Shown piece by piece: positions 12,647 through 26,880 of a DNA stretch of 64,000 nt. Every line of letters starts with the position of its first letter. Within the stretch, counting starts at the first letter, position 1. The translations under genes and the position numbers were made by a program. Under the pieces are notes generated by a model. It saw only the letters and a list, made by a program, of their open reading frames with translations, was not told where the DNA came from and made no database searches. The DNA comes from Prunella strophiata (lineage: Eukaryota > Chordata > Aves > Passeriformes > Prunellidae), in NCBI GenBank assembly GCA_036583965.1, contig JAZBQD010000018.1, positions 12,812,867-12,876,866 on the forward strand, in the 5' to 3' direction.

Positions 12647-15600
12647 AGGAAGTGGTAATTTTTCAAAAATCTGATTTCGTTCTAGAAATTTCTGGAATTT
12701 TGGAAATAATAAGAAAAAAATATTTTGGTTTCTGCCAATTTTACATAATGAGTGGTTGCAAGAGAATTCTTTCCAGTCATTTATTCAGCATTCTAGTTAC
12801 CTTGTGGTGACAGTGGGCAAAATATGAAGATCTATTTTGTATCCCAAACAGCTTGAAATGAAGTTAAAACAGATCAGAACATAATTGAGGCCTACGTTAA
12901 GTACACAGTTCATGCAGCTGTGTTATATGTACATTTTGAAAAGCATTAACTCTTTTTTTTTTTTGCCTTTTCTGCTTTGGTCAATTGTTCTTGCTAATTT
13001 ATGAAAGCCTAAAAAGCAGTTGTGCTTAGGGATGAACTGCTCAATAAAACTATTTCTGTGTTTTGTATCAGTCTTGAGAGGAATGTGTAAAGATAACTTA
13101 AAAGTAAATGAATGAAATTTAAAAAAAATGTTTTACAGTAATAATCAAAGGATATGTTTATGTCCATTCTCATTTCAAGCTTTTTATTAAAAGTGTTTGG
13201 GAATTGTCAGTATTCTTTTGAACTCATCACAAACTGACCTGAAAGCTTATATTTCTGGCAAATCTCAAATATTATCTCCCCTCCTTGCCCTGAGGGTTTT
13301 TTTATTACTTGTGAACAGTCTGGTGGAAGAGCAGGATTTACACTTAATTTCTCTTCACTAGATCTATGTATTCCATCTATATGTGGGCTGTACTGTGACT
13401 ACTGAAATGTTTTTCCAAACTATTAAATAAGAGCCTCAGAAATGTTGCCTGTATGTAACCTCTTACCTATAGGCCCTTGCCCATCACACAATTCCTATTA
13501 GCTGGGGTGAGACAGTGATTAGAAGAGAGATAATTGAGCCTCTCCAGTCTGCAGTGAGCGCAGCTGTTGCTGATGTTCTTGTCCTTTGCCCATCATACCT
13601 TTCCCCTGCCAGAGCAGAGGTGGTCTGCTGCATGCTGAGCAGATGTTTCTCCTTTGCATAGTTATCTTTGGAGTGCCTTTATATACAGAAATCAGATTGC
13701 ACTGCTACTGTCACTTTTATCTGATGAGAGGAAATCCCAGACGAATGAAGCTGGTTTTCTTTTCAGGCAGCTAAGCAATGTTGCTCAGGGGCATGTACTC
13801 TTTCCTTGCTTCTGTTGCTGCTCACTGTAAATGTTTTCTTTCTGGCATGTTTCTTCTTTAATCCCTCTTTCCCTCTTTGACCCGCATCCTTAATCCCATT
13901 GGGTTTCTTTTGAACTTGGTTATTTCTTAGTCTTCTGATACATCTGTCTGCTGTAGCTATGAATCGTTTGCCAACACCACATTTTCGTCATATTCCCTGA
14001 ATGTCTTTTTCCTCCCACAGTTCGTATTAGAGTACTTGAAGAGGTACAGGGAAACTTTCTGGGACTGGTCATTCTTCAAACTCTGTGATACTGTGTCATT
14101 CTTTGATTCATTTCTTCTTTTACTTCTTATCTTCTCCTATTTTTAGTGTTCCCTTTCCTTTTTGATTTGTTCAACTTTCTTGTGCAATTAATCATTATTC
14201 TCTCAGCAAGTAGAAAACTGTAACTGAGAGTATCTGAGATGATAGAAATAATGTGGTTCTGTATGTTAAAATCACCAAATAGGCTCATTTACTATGTCAG
14301 TTTTTTATATGTTTGAAATTATTTATTTCTCAATTGCAACAAAATAAACAAGATTTCTTTCTTCCCTGATTTTTCTGGTAAGCTCTCATAAAAGCAACAG
14401 TTTATTACATCTTGTAAAATATTTCTGTGCAAATAGTCATCATTTATTTTTTTTCTGGCACCTCCTAGTTTCTCTTGAAAAATATGATTTACACATGTGT
14501 ATTAGAGGAGGAGAACTTTGGGAAAAAATGCAAGCATGGTATTTTTGAGACTGCATTATCTTTGTGATGTAGGAGTTTACTCACCGGTGCCATTTTCAGC
14601 TGAGTTTTCCTACTGGGTGTTATCAAAGGTAATTGTAAACACAGTTTGGTGCTCTGGACTGTAGAGATGAATCCATTTGAAGAATAGTGTTTTTGTTATT
14701 GAAAGTAACAATAACTTTGTTTCAATGTTGTTTGTAATTCAATAATTTTCAATAATTTGATAATATTGAATTTTGGAAGATAACTCTCTTGTTACTCACA
14801 CAGTGTGAAGGGCTGATCAAACCATAAATAGACAGTCAGGATAAAAGCTTGAGTATGAACCAAAACATGAGTTGTACCTTTCTTAGATATTGTCAGAGTC
14901 GCTCCTTTGTTCATGTAAAGTTGACTACAGCAGTGTTCCTCAAAAGAGAATTTCTTCAGGAGCTGAGTGCTGCATTCAGGAGAGTGGGGAATCGAGTGAT
15001 GTGTGGTCTTCTGATGTTCATGAAGGGAGTGCCTTTGCACAATATAAATGCTCTTGAATTTTCTATTCCTAAGTTAATACAAACTACTTTGACTGTGGAA
15101 TATAGGCTGATTAATGTTCTCCCTGTAGATATAGACTGTCATGTCGGTCTCTCTAGCACTGCTTCTTATTTTTAGAAATAGTCTCCTATTCTCATGCCCA
15201 AACACATTTTGCCTTCAGTTTCCAGCTTCTAACTTGCAAACATTTAAACATTCTCCGTAGATTTCCTTTCTAATAAATTTAAGGATAAAATACTAGTTCA
15301 AGTGCCACTGACCTTCTACTTGTGTACCTTCAACTAACCACCAGCCATGAAAACAACCCCAACAGCTGAGAACAGTGTAGCCTCTGTGCACTCCTAGGAT
15401 CTATTCTCAGAGTTTTAGTTAATTTTATCTTGCTTTTTAAATTTTCCATTACACATATAGCTAATCTTGCTAAAATCATGCTGAATTTTTAACAGGTAAA
15501 CAGCAATGGGAAGACTTGAATGTTATAATGCTGAGGATGAAACTAAATGTGGTCCAAAATTAAAACTGGCAGTAAAATTTTGCAAAAAAAAGTCAGAAAT

Positions 15601-18600
15601 ATCATGGAGTTTAGGTGACCTTCATGCTGGCTTCCTTATTTTTTTCACTTGTTTATATGCCGTGAAAAGATATCAGCAGCATATTTTAGTAAGCTTAAAA
15701 AGAAAATATTATAGTTTTGGGTTTTCTGTGACTGAATTTGTCACAAAACTTCGTGGGAAAAAAGGACTGCAATCAGTAGTGTTGCTTGAGGTTATTTCTT
15801 AGCAATCTAGGACTTGTTATTTTGAAAGATCAACGATGTTAGATGGTTTGGGATGGTTATCCTGAAAGAACAACATGTATTACTTATGTTCCACTGTTTT
15901 AAATAGTGACAGTGTCAGGGTTTCTTTAAATGAATGAAGTTTATACAGGACATGCCATCTGTAGTATGACCGAATAAACACGGATTCCAACCTTTATTCA
16001 TGAAAGGCGGTAATCTCAGACTAATGCCGCACTTAACTCTGTACTTTCAAAATGATTTGCCTGATCTGATAAATTATACAGTCTTTTATTTTGACCTTGT
16101 AACCTTGTAGAGTTTACTCAAACTGACTCCACAGTATTTGCCACATTAGCAGTATAATGGCTGTAGCTGGTTCTTGTGCTACAGTTCATTCTGCAGCAAA
16201 AAGTAAACACTGGGCCATGAAAATTTATTGATTCAATTACAAGACATACACATAGTACCATTTGAAAAGTGTTTTTGAGATTAAGTCATTTCATGTCTTC
16301 TGTTTGGTCAAATATCTGAAATATATAAACAAGGAAGCAAGCAAGCAAGCACTGAGAAATATAAACTGCTGTTTTTACTGTATGCAGAATGTGCTGTTAG
16401 CCATCAATCTAAGACCTGTTTAGGTCAAAGAACAAGGCAGACATTGAACTGCCATGCCTTTCTCCCTGACCAAGGTAACTTTTGCCCTCAGTTGCTCCTG
16501 CAAGTATGTTATAATTTACTATGTAAATTATTTTTGTGGGGGATTTTTTTTGTGTAAAATATCTATGCTTTGCAGGTTTGGTTTTTTTTTTTTTCAACAG
16601 AACTGATGACAATACAAATTTTTCTTCTTTAAAGAGTAGAAGGCAACCCTTCAAAGAGAAAAAGGTAGTAAATTGGCTGGAGCATACTCTTATGACATGA
16701 CATCATTAATTTCTTTCATACTGTGTGGCCAATTTTGTTTCAGATAACTGTACTTTTAAATCTTACATGTTTTTATCTTACGCTGGAATATCTGATCCCT
16801 ATATATGCTCAGGCGGAGGAGCAGAGCTGTTTTAATAACATTTAAAGACAAAACACAAAAATAATTATCTTTTAGCTTATCATCTTATTGTACTGACTTT
16901 GAGATTATAATACAGACAAGGTAAATGCTGCACAACTTCTATTAAGTAAATTACCCAAAGAGATGTTATTAAATATATGTGTAATTTGGAGTGATTTAAT
17001 ATATTAAGAAGTTGTCTCAGAACCTATTAAACATTTAGGGTGCTAGTGAAAAGGGAAAATATGAAAAAAATGTTAAAAAACAAAAAACAGCTCAAAACTA
17101 AAACAGAATGTTTTCTACTTCTTTTGTCTTTTGCACACCATCTTTTGTTTTTGTTTCCTTTTTTTATTCAGGTGCATGTATTAGAAATTTATTAATTTCT
17201 CCATCTTTGAGGGGATATTTGCATTTGTTCTAGCTAATGCAAACAGGACAGTTTCTTGGAATTGCATGTGAGAAATGAAGGGAAAATACCCAATTTAGGT
17301 TAGTGCTTTGTGCATTGAAGATGCTTATGAATTCAGAACATGGAGAAGGAAGACATAAACAAGTTGTTGATTTCTCTGAGTTGAATTAAAATATATTTAC
17401 TCTACATAATGCAGTTCTCAGTATTTAGTCTGTAATTTGAACCTGCTTTTTAGCACTGAAGAGAGAGTTTTCTGTTCTTCTTTCCTTGGATTTGTTCTTT
17501 GTGTGCTGCGGTCAAGGTAAATGTTGTTGCCACAGACTCAAGTGCAGCTCTGGCAGAATGGCAGATGTTGCTGTATGGAGAAGTGTGACAGCCATGACTA
17601 ATTAGAACAATAATATTTCTGAAGGTAATTAGGAAACTGGAGAGGGGTTAAGGAGTGGGACATGGGACTTCTGATGTCTGATTAGCCCATGTGTGGGCAA
17701 CAAATGACCTACTAAAGCCCAAACAGAAAAGTAGTCAATGGCAGCATAAATACCATGTTTCTACACTCCCTTGCCTTGACTATTCAGCTCCACAGTGTAA
17801 TTTTAGACCTTGAAAAGAAATGGCAAGAAAAGTGGGAAGAAGTGTGTAAAAGCATTCCCTTCTTCATGGAAAGGCACATGAAGATAGTGAAAAAAAACCC
17901 TTGACCAAGAGAGGAATGGGGTATGAAAATGACACAGAGCTCTAGAACCAAGAGCTGCAGCTGATGAAGGCAATGGCTTCAGAAAAAGGTGCTGTGAGGG
18001 ATACCTATATCCAACTGTCAGTAAAGGAAAGGGAGAATGATAACGATCTGCATTTGGACATGTAAATAATAAACATGAATACAAAATTGTTCTAGTTATG
18101 TTGGTATAAATTGTGTGTATCAGCCTGAAGATGCAGCTGTAAGCTTTCATGTGATAAGGCTTCAGAGTACTTTGACATGTAAGTGGTTTTTTGTATGGTT
18201 TTTGCTGAATTGCATCATGGCTGTGTGTATATGTTGGGGATACTGTTGGGAACTCCATTAGGACAAAATTTCTCAATGATTCTCAGGTGGAGTCAATAAG
18301 GATGTTGGCCTTTTAAAGTGTATGGTAGAAGGGCTACAGCAAATCAGCTGCAGTTCTGAAATTCTGAGTATCACACAGATTTTTCTGCCTTAGCATTGGC
18401 CCTTGGGAAGAAAATTACTGTACAAATTTGTTTTAAAAAATGCGACATGCAAATATCAGGATGGGTGCAGGCTAACTGCTCCCTTGTACAGGCAGCAAGT
18501 GTTCCATAATAAAAATCATTCAACCAGAAGCTTATCTTCTTTTGTAAAGCTGATTTTTTTTTTTTTTTTGATGATTTCTACAAAAGCTAAAATGCCTGTG

Positions 18601-21600
18601 ATTTTCTAGCTAATACCTAATTTCTATTATTTTACACTGTCTGCACACTGTGAAGATTGAAGGACAAGTGTCACAAGTGTACTTCCACTGGAGAAGCAGT
18701 ACCAGGGTGTGAAATAAGTCAGGGGTGAGCCTTAATCTCTGGTTGTTGTGTAAAGCATGGTGTGTGATGAGTGTCTTAAGCTGTGCTGTGACCCAGCAGA
18801 ACAGCAGAAGCTACTGAAACTCTCTGTCAGAAGGATGTGACTCTGTTAGGATTAGGTGAAAGAAATGGTAGACAGAAGATTTGAAAGTGAGAAAGATACT
18901 GGGAATTAAGAACTGGTCTACTCTGTGGCATAGTATTCTTCCTGACCCAAGGATAATATGAGTTACTGAGTTTATATTAACCAAATAAAAAATATTAACT
19001 GAATTTTTCACTTTATTGCATGCTGATACCAAAGACTTGATGTTTTGGCAATAGTAATTTCTCTGATAACTATTTGAGATTTCACAATGTATATAAAAAA
19101 TCAAATATAATTTTGTATAAATAGATTTATTTAAATATTTTTATAAAGGCCTTTGCATACTTAAGAGCTGTGTAAGCCTCAAAGTTTAAACCACATTTCA
19201 TACTCTTTTTGTTCCTCATTGGTGTAGAAAAGAGAAGTCTGGAGCAATGAAGTCTGAGTGTTTCTTGGTTTGCTAGATATTTCCTAGAGTTCGTCATTGA
19301 TTCCATATGTGTATCAACTGTCCAGCCTTCATGGTGAATGGTGCCTTTTATCTTTAGGAAATCTTTAAGCAATTTAACTTTACTCAGCTTATTGTTCAGT
19401 GATAAGGAAGTAACATAAGGAAAGGGATTTAAAGTATTTTTTTGTGTAAAAGAAATTGAACGACTTATTCATCCATTATATAAATGTAGCTGTATGTATT
19501 ACTGTTAATTCAATATCATTGACTTTGATTGACATAAGTGGTTATTATCAGCATAGTTTAGTCTTGAGATAAATGGTTTTCATCAAGAAACAAAATACTG
19601 ATTTTCTTTATAAGAAACAAAGGGGCTAAGAGTAATTTTTGTTATTTCTAGTGTGCTTAGAGCACATAAGTAACAGGTTCAGCAGAGGAGTAGTCAAAAA
19701 CATCACATGTACTTCAAATAATTTTCTTGCAACCTTAGCACTTCACCATGAACATTATAAATGATTCTGCTTTAGGTTCTGACTTACTTTAGAATGATGT
19801 ATGAAATAATATGTGTTTTGCATGTCCTGTTTGTAATGATAAAGGTCATATAGTATCATTTACATAATCTCCAGCCAGAAATGAACTCCAGCAATATCGT
19901 CTGTATAACATATACATTATCTGAGGTTTAAAACTCTCATTATTCATGAAAGTTAATTTTACAGTGGGTGTGAATGATCTATCTTACGGCTGCTTTTTTG
20001 ATCATTCTATAAAATAATATGAAGCAAAGCCTGCACAAATAACAGGAAAACCAGTAAAGAGTGATGCATTTGCTTGACTCTGTGTATACCCGATTGGATC
20101 TTGATTGATGGCAATCATTTGTCTTTGTCAAAATAAGGAGAAAAATTCAGACATTGAAATAAGAAGTGCTATCAAACTTTCTACAATGGCAGAAAGATTC
20201 TATTAATGTAGCCTGAGAGTATTAACTGTCTCTGCTAGAAAATGATAAAGAATGTTAATTTTTTTCTTGAGCATGTTTAAGTGTAAATGGCATTATTTTG
20301 TCAATGTGGGAGGACTGAAAGGTGCATGCTACAGATTTATGACATGCTGGAATTGGAATTTAAAAAAAAAGAGTAAATTACAAAAAAAAAAGAGAGAAAC
20401 AAAAAGCCAAATACAAGAATCTAATCCTTCTGATTATGATTTTGCAACAAAACAATAAAAGTTTAAGTAGCACAGTGTCGTAAAATCCTTAATGCTGCAT
20501 TCCTATTGATATTGAAGCTTTGAAGACTAACTTCAAAGGAGGGTGAACAAGAGCAAAAAATAGATATAAAATAAACAAAGAAAAATTGACAAGCTTGGTT
20601 TTAGAAGTCCTTTTGTATGTCAGATCTAGGAATATTGACCTGTTACTCGAATGGGCTTTAAGGCAACTTCCTTATTAATGATACTTAGAAACACAAAGCA
20701 TATGGCTGTGGGTAATGGTGTATTAAAGGGAGGGAAACACTATTACACTGTAAAGTAATGCTTGCAAACCTTTAAAAAGCTTGCATTTTCTTTTTAAATA
20801 AATGAATATATAATTTTTAATGAATATGTTTAAACAAACAAAAAGAATTGAAAACCCTGAAACCCCAAAGAGTTATTCACTGGATTTATTTTATGCCATT
20901 AGTATTGTGGGGTTTGTTATACATCTGTAATGTTCTCCTGGTTCTAAATAGCCGTGTTAAAATTTGATTACTGAAACAATATTTTCAAAATTATGAACAC
21001 ACCAAATAAGCTGCATGAGCCTACCCTAGGAAGGCAAATATTTTTTGTTCTTAAACGTCTAAAGAATAAGAAAACTGCAGGATTCAACCTGAATGTTTAC
21101 TAGTCCTTGATGCACCCTTTAAAATAAATATTTGAGGGATTGTCAATTTAAGGACAGGTGAAAAGCCATATCAAAACTGTCAACCAGGGCCTGCAGTTCT
21201 ATCTGCTTTGTGGCCCTCGTCACTCATTTTAAAAGGTTTTAATGTTAGGTTGGTTTGGGGTTTTTTGTATTTCTGCATTGTGCTTCTAAAACACTGTCTA
21301 GCTTTGCAATACTGTAGTGTGTGTCAGATTAAGGCAGCAGGCTCCTGATTCAACCATTAAAATGCAGCATAAGCAGTGTTACCTGTCCTTGCTTAAAGAA
21401 CCTCATAGTGACATCATTAAAAAGCATTTTGTATTAATTCGTTAACTTCCATGAAGCCTTTGCTACTGCTGCTGAAGATGCTAAGATGTGATTTTAGCTG
21501 AGTGATGGTATATTTATTTAAAATATTTTTTTAGTGGTAAGGTAGGTGAGACATGACTTGTATGATTGAGATCGTTGCTGTTTTAAGGAGCAGCTGCAAG

Positions 21601-21821
21601 ATTACTTCATGGCAGGGAAATTTTGGCAGTGGAAACGCTGTGTTCAGTATTCACATACACACAGTATTCACCCCTTCTCTTCTGAAAAATAACAAAGGAG
21701 CACCAGACTAATATTGTAGGACAGGATTAAGATTATGAGGTCCAATTTTCAGGGAGCAATAGACACAGGATCACTTATATCACATTATCTTAATACAGAC
21801 ATTATAGAAGAAATATTCCTT

Positions 21822-21837
21822 CCCCCCCCCCCCCCCC
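21822..21837. repeat. Poly-C run of 16
   Basis: An uninterrupted C16 lies in otherwise AT-rich intron. Such runs are uncommon in AT-rich DNA and slip easily during replication and sequencing. On the minus strand it is a G16 run able to form a quadruplex. Confidence 0.9.
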
Positions 21838-22280
21838 TCAGATTTCTTTCTGTTATTGTCTGACTGCATTTTCTGTCTTCATTAATTCTTCACCAGATTT
21901 CTTTTCTGACCTTCTATTACTTTTCCCAGGTTTTTGTTCAGCCAGACCTGGGCTTTGCCTCCCTTTCTCTACTCTGACTCTTGTCCAGATGATTCCCAAC
22001 TCTGTCCTCTTTTCTCTGTTTGATCCCCAGCAGATGCATAATCCCTCCCCTCTCACATGTTTATCTCCCATGACTTCCACATCAAGATGCTTTCTTTGGT
22101 GCTTCATAGGCTTTTTGTCTCTGCTGTATCTGGTGAAATAATTTTCTTCTTTGTGCTGCTTATGTTGTTGGGGAGATAGCGCTGATGAAAGATAACTGCA
22201 ACTTTCTTTGTCTTGATCTTTCTGGAGTAGCCACTTCAGAGACTTTTTTTCAGAGAGGGAGAGAGAATATTTCAGAGATA

Positions 22281-22424
22281 TTTTAAAAAATATATTATTG
22301 TTTTAAAAATATATTATTATTGTTATTACTATTTATTTGTATATAAATAGTAACTTGTATATAAATATCTTATTATTATTATTTTAAAATATATTATTAT
22401 TATTGTTATTACTATTTATTTGTA
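22281..22424. repeat. TTA/ATT-rich low-complexity region with internal duplication
   Basis: A block containing ATATTATTATTGTTATTACT followed by ATTTATTTGTA occurs twice about 80 bp apart, near 22305-22340 and 22388-22423. The second copy carries one extra ATT. This points to local duplication followed by triplet slippage. Confidence 0.75.
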
Positions 22425-23696
22425 GTAGATAAAATTCTGGACAAGAGGAGTTGTTCTTTGTTGGTCTTTGGGATTAGTACCTGTTTGTTGTGGACAGAGC
22501 CCAAGACTGTTCTCGGTGGCATGGGAGGTCACAGTCTGGGTGTGATGGGGGCAGCCTGAGAGGCACAACCCAGGGAAGATGGGCAGCATCTTCAAAGGTA
22601 TTTTGCATCAGCAAATACAACCTACTGATTGTATACAGGCTGTGGAATTCCAAAGCCTTTAGCAAGGCCATGTTTGGCAGCTTTTTACAGAAGCAGCCAA
22701 AGAAATACTTTGGACAACAGCTTCTATGTGAAAAATGAACTGACCTGAAGTTCTCTTAACATAGCTGACTTTGACTTGACAAATTTTATTACCAATTATT
22801 TAAATATAGTAAAGAGAAATTAATATTTCTCCTCCAAATCCTGTGCATTGTGTTGTATAATCTTTGTGATGATTGCAAGTCTGTGTCTGTTCCCCTCACT
22901 GCCCACTTCCCTCATGGGAAATTTTTGGGGAAAATACCATCTTGCAGCAATTAGTATTGAAGATTGGTTACTTCTATCATATGGTTTGGTAAGTAATCCG
23001 TAGCTATTGCTGTGATTTGCTGCTTGCCCATATAGCTTCACACATGTATTTCATTTCCAAATGAAAGTTAAGCAAAGTTATTCCCTATAAAGAGGGTGAA
23101 AGTCTAGATGAAAGCCATCCCTTTTGTGAAAACCATATTCACTATCCCTCTTAGTGACTGGTACAACAATGTAAATTTTTAATGGTGCATGATACTGAAA
23201 ATGAATCCTGTGACCTTGAGAAGTTATAGCAGAAGATCAGGTTTTATTTGAATCCTTTTGCCATTGTTTGCATTACTGTATCTTCCATTTTTAGTTACAA
23301 ACTCCAGTACAAGTAGCTGTGTGTATATTCTGTACTTGAGAAAGTTCAAATTAAAATTCCTAAGTCACTTAAAAAAACCTGAACTGATTTGTGTGTAAAT
23401 TAATGTTGTTTTAATCTTTCTAGAGCTCTGTTCATGAAAACATTAGTTTTTTACAGCAATGGAAAACATTTCATTTTATCTTATCCTTGAAATCTCTTAG
23501 AAACTATATAGGCTTTTTATTCTGAAAAGGAAAGTGAAAACATTCAATTTTCATGATGAAATGAAACAGTCTTCTTGATTTTCAGTGTCAGTCTGAATTG
23601 ACTCTTCTGTCAGGAGAGAAGCTAATTGCAAAACCCATGCTTTTCAAGTCTGTTAACATGACTTCTCTTTATGGGTGTTTTCTGTGATTTACCAAG

Positions 23697-23702
<6 letters not shown>

Positions 23703-23739
<37 letters not shown>

Positions 23740-23749
23740 ATATATATAT
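23703..23749. repeat. (AT)n microsatellite
   Basis: About 47 bases of alternating TA with one phase break in the middle. It is fully self-complementary and prone to cruciform formation and length change. Confidence 0.95.
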
Positions 23750-25047
23750 CAGCATGTTTGAGTTTTTTCATTTTTTCATCACTGACTACTAAAAAAATAA
23801 GTTAGCTTAGTTTAGCATGGACAATACATGGTTATTTCTAGAGCTGAATAATAGAGAAAGGTGTGACTAGAGATAATTACAGAGAGATTATTTTCAAGGA
23901 AGAAAATGTGCATTATGGTGCAGTACACTTAAATTATGCTTATAAGTATCTGCATCATAATTTAAGAGTGGGGTGGTCTTAAATAATCTTCTCTGAAGAA
24001 TTTACATAAAACAAGAATTAACATCTCCAGCAAAAAATATTGTGAATTGTATGGTTATTACAGAGAGCTGTTCTGTTCTCACATTTGCATTCCAGATTTT
24101 AAGTAGGAAGTTTATAGTTCTGTTAGGAGTTTCTTTAGTACCTAAAGAATTTCTCTTTTCATTGTCCGATCTATAGTTTTTATGGACATTAACAATATCA
24201 CATACTACACCGATACTTGGTTTATAAACACACAGGTGGAATTCTGTAGTCCAAAAATGAAGATTTCTGGAGAACTCTTTACCTGGGTGCTGAAGGGACA
24301 AATTAGAATTTTCCCAGAAATGTGCACAGTTCCACCATGTTGTTTTTCACTGCAGTAATTCTTCCCAAGCTTGGGGATTGAGAACACTGATACTTGGAGT
24401 TATTTGAAGTTGCTGTGGATGAGTACTTGGAAGAGAAATGCATTAGGAGGAAGAAGGAGTATAAATAGACAAACCACATTAGACTCAGGAAATCCCCTGA
24501 GCTAAAAATAGTTGGAAACTGGTAGAGTGCTTGGGGAGAAGTTGTACATGATTGGATCAATCTTGCTCTTCCTTAAGCCACCACTGACATTTTGGGATAC
24601 AGAATTTCAGGTTAGACCTTTGGTGAGGGAAGGTACAGACATTCCTGTGCTCTTCCTATCCTCTGAGTGCATTCATGGCCTCTTCTTCAGGGACAAGGAG
24701 CCCTTTGAGTGGTTGATGGCACTACTACAGTGATGGGTTTGCCTGCAGCACCGTGTGAGTTACTCTGGAGCCCCTGGTTCTCCTCTTTGATTGGGAGTTT
24801 CTTGATGGCGTTCAGTTGTTTCCCATTGAGAGTGACAGTTGTTTCCATGTTGTTGTTGTTTCCATTTCATTCCCCTCTGTGATGGGATTGCTGTGTTGAG
24901 AAGAACAGCTTAATACTGAGAAAGTTGTTTCAATGTTAGGAAAGAACCTAAAGAGGTATGTTGGTTTTCCTATTCTTTTGGTGGTTTGTTGTTTGGTTGG
25001 GTTTTTTTTGGTGAACTTTTCTTAAAAACAAATAAAGGAGTAGCTAG

Positions 25048-25089
25048 ATGAATAGAGAGAATCTGGAAATGAATAGAGAGAATCTGGAA
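25048..25089. repeat. Two-copy 21-bp tandem duplication
   Basis: A 21-bp unit starting ATGAATAGAGAG and ending TCTGGAA is present twice in perfect tandem, at 25048-25068 and 25069-25089. It is a recent local duplication in unique intron, with no coding meaning seen. Confidence 0.85.
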
Positions 25090-26679
25090 GCCTTGGCAAG
25101 AGAGGTAATAACTGCCCTGAAGAAGAAACTTCTTTCTTTTAAACATGTGTCTCTGGATGCCAGTGCAGAGGGGAATGAAGTTGTGGTAGTTGTGCTCGTG
25201 CTTAAATTACTGAAATGAAAGAGGAAACATTTCCTGGTTTGTTGCTTCTTAAGCTTTACTTTTCCAGTCCTTTTATCAATACTGTTTTATAATGTTGGAT
25301 TTAGCATTTAGTGTTAGTCTTGAGGAGGAAGAATGTGGAGGAAAGAATATTACCATATCTCTTGTATTGATTGGTGGGAGTGTTTGTTAGCAAGTTTTCT
25401 GTTGCTACATTTCTGTCATGGCATACCTGTGGAAAAGAAGTTGCATCTTCTCAGTTAACAGCCTCTGATGTGTCAGTGTACAAGGTTTTATCCTGGGCTA
25501 AACCCTTGGATTACTCTATCAAAGGAACCTTGGGTGGTTTAGCACTTTTAACGTTGCTCATTCTTTACTACAGATAGTCCATTGGTAGATTTTCTAATAT
25601 TGATAAGAATGGCTTCCCCAATTCTGTTTTGTAAATGTTGTGAGGGCTCCACAACCTTCCTGACCCTTGAGGCATCAGTGGATCTCAAGAGGCAGTTCAG
25701 TAGCTTAAATGCTTTTCATAGGACCATGTCAAGTATCACTTTTGAACTTGCCCCCCTCTGCAGCGCCTATTAATTGCTAACCTTTTGTCTCCTGTTTTGT
25801 TGATCACGTACAACAGAAGAGAAGGTGTGTTTGCAGGCTGCCATTTCCTTTATCTAAACATTCAGTAAATACAGAATTGTCTGTGTGGTCCAGAAAATGG
25901 TGCTTAATCATAATTCAGTGCTGTGGGTTTTTTTGTTAGAGACAGTTTGCAAGGCTTTCAAGGAGAAATTTATTTAATAAGTTTACTCTTTTTAAAGGGA
26001 GTTGAATCCTGTTGCTGTTTCCTAAGGGTACGGGGCTAGTATGGAAACAGGAGTCTTGCTCCATGTGCTTCTCAGTGGTCTTGCTGACTTGTGCTTATTG
26101 TTTCCTGTCTCAGAGTGTGATACTGTGTTTGCAGTTACTTCAACTCTCTCTTACATGTGTTCCTGCAATCATCACACAATGAAGTCATTTCCCAGATTTT
26201 GCTATCTTGGATTTTAAGTCCTGAATTGAATCTTGGACAGAAGTATTAACCTTTAAATCAAATCATACTTCATTTTATTTGATTTTGATTGGGATCTTTT
26301 TTTTTTAAAGCTTTGATTTTAATTGTATCAGAGAGTAGAAGAAATGCAGATGATACTGAAGTTGGGTGTCTCTAAGGCTTCGGTATCCCAACCTGCAATC
26401 TGAATTGAGAATTCCTTTCCCAAGATGCTGTTTAACAATAGCCAAATGTTCTGTGAATCTTAGAGAGTTGCCTGCTCCCCCTTCCTTAATTTCAACTGGA
26501 GGTACAAGGATGTTCAAATTCATTCATGATTAAGCAAGAGGTTGAAGGGGGAGGTTCCTTGTGTCCCCAGATGTACTCAAATTCTGTCCACAGTAGAAAG
26601 ATAAAATTAATATATTTTTGATATTTAGGCATTTAGACACCTCAGGGAGATTTGTCTTCTCTTTATTATTCTATGCTAA

Positions 26680-26880
26680 AAAAAAAAAAAAAATCGTACC
26701 TAAATCTCTCAGTCATCTTTGTTGTTCTTCTCTGTTGTGGTTGTTGAATTGCTGAGTTAATTTGGTTAATAGATAGTAATTTTAACTTCAAAAAATGCAA
26801 ACAAAACCAAACAACCAAAAGCAAAAAAAAAACCCCCAAAAAACAAAACAAAAACAAAACAAAAAAAACCCCAACAACAA
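26680..26880. repeat. A-rich and A/C-rich low complexity
   Basis: A poly-A run near 26680-26693 is followed by unique sequence and then a roughly 80-base A/C-only stretch from about 26799. In the latter, runs of A alternate with CC, CCC or CCCCC. The opposite strand reads as T/G-rich, like the tracts elsewhere in the window. Confidence 0.85.

Noticed and set aside
17803..18276. 157-codon minus-strand ORF
   Set aside because: No recognisable motif or domain, ordinary intronic base composition, and no promoter or splice context. Likely chance.
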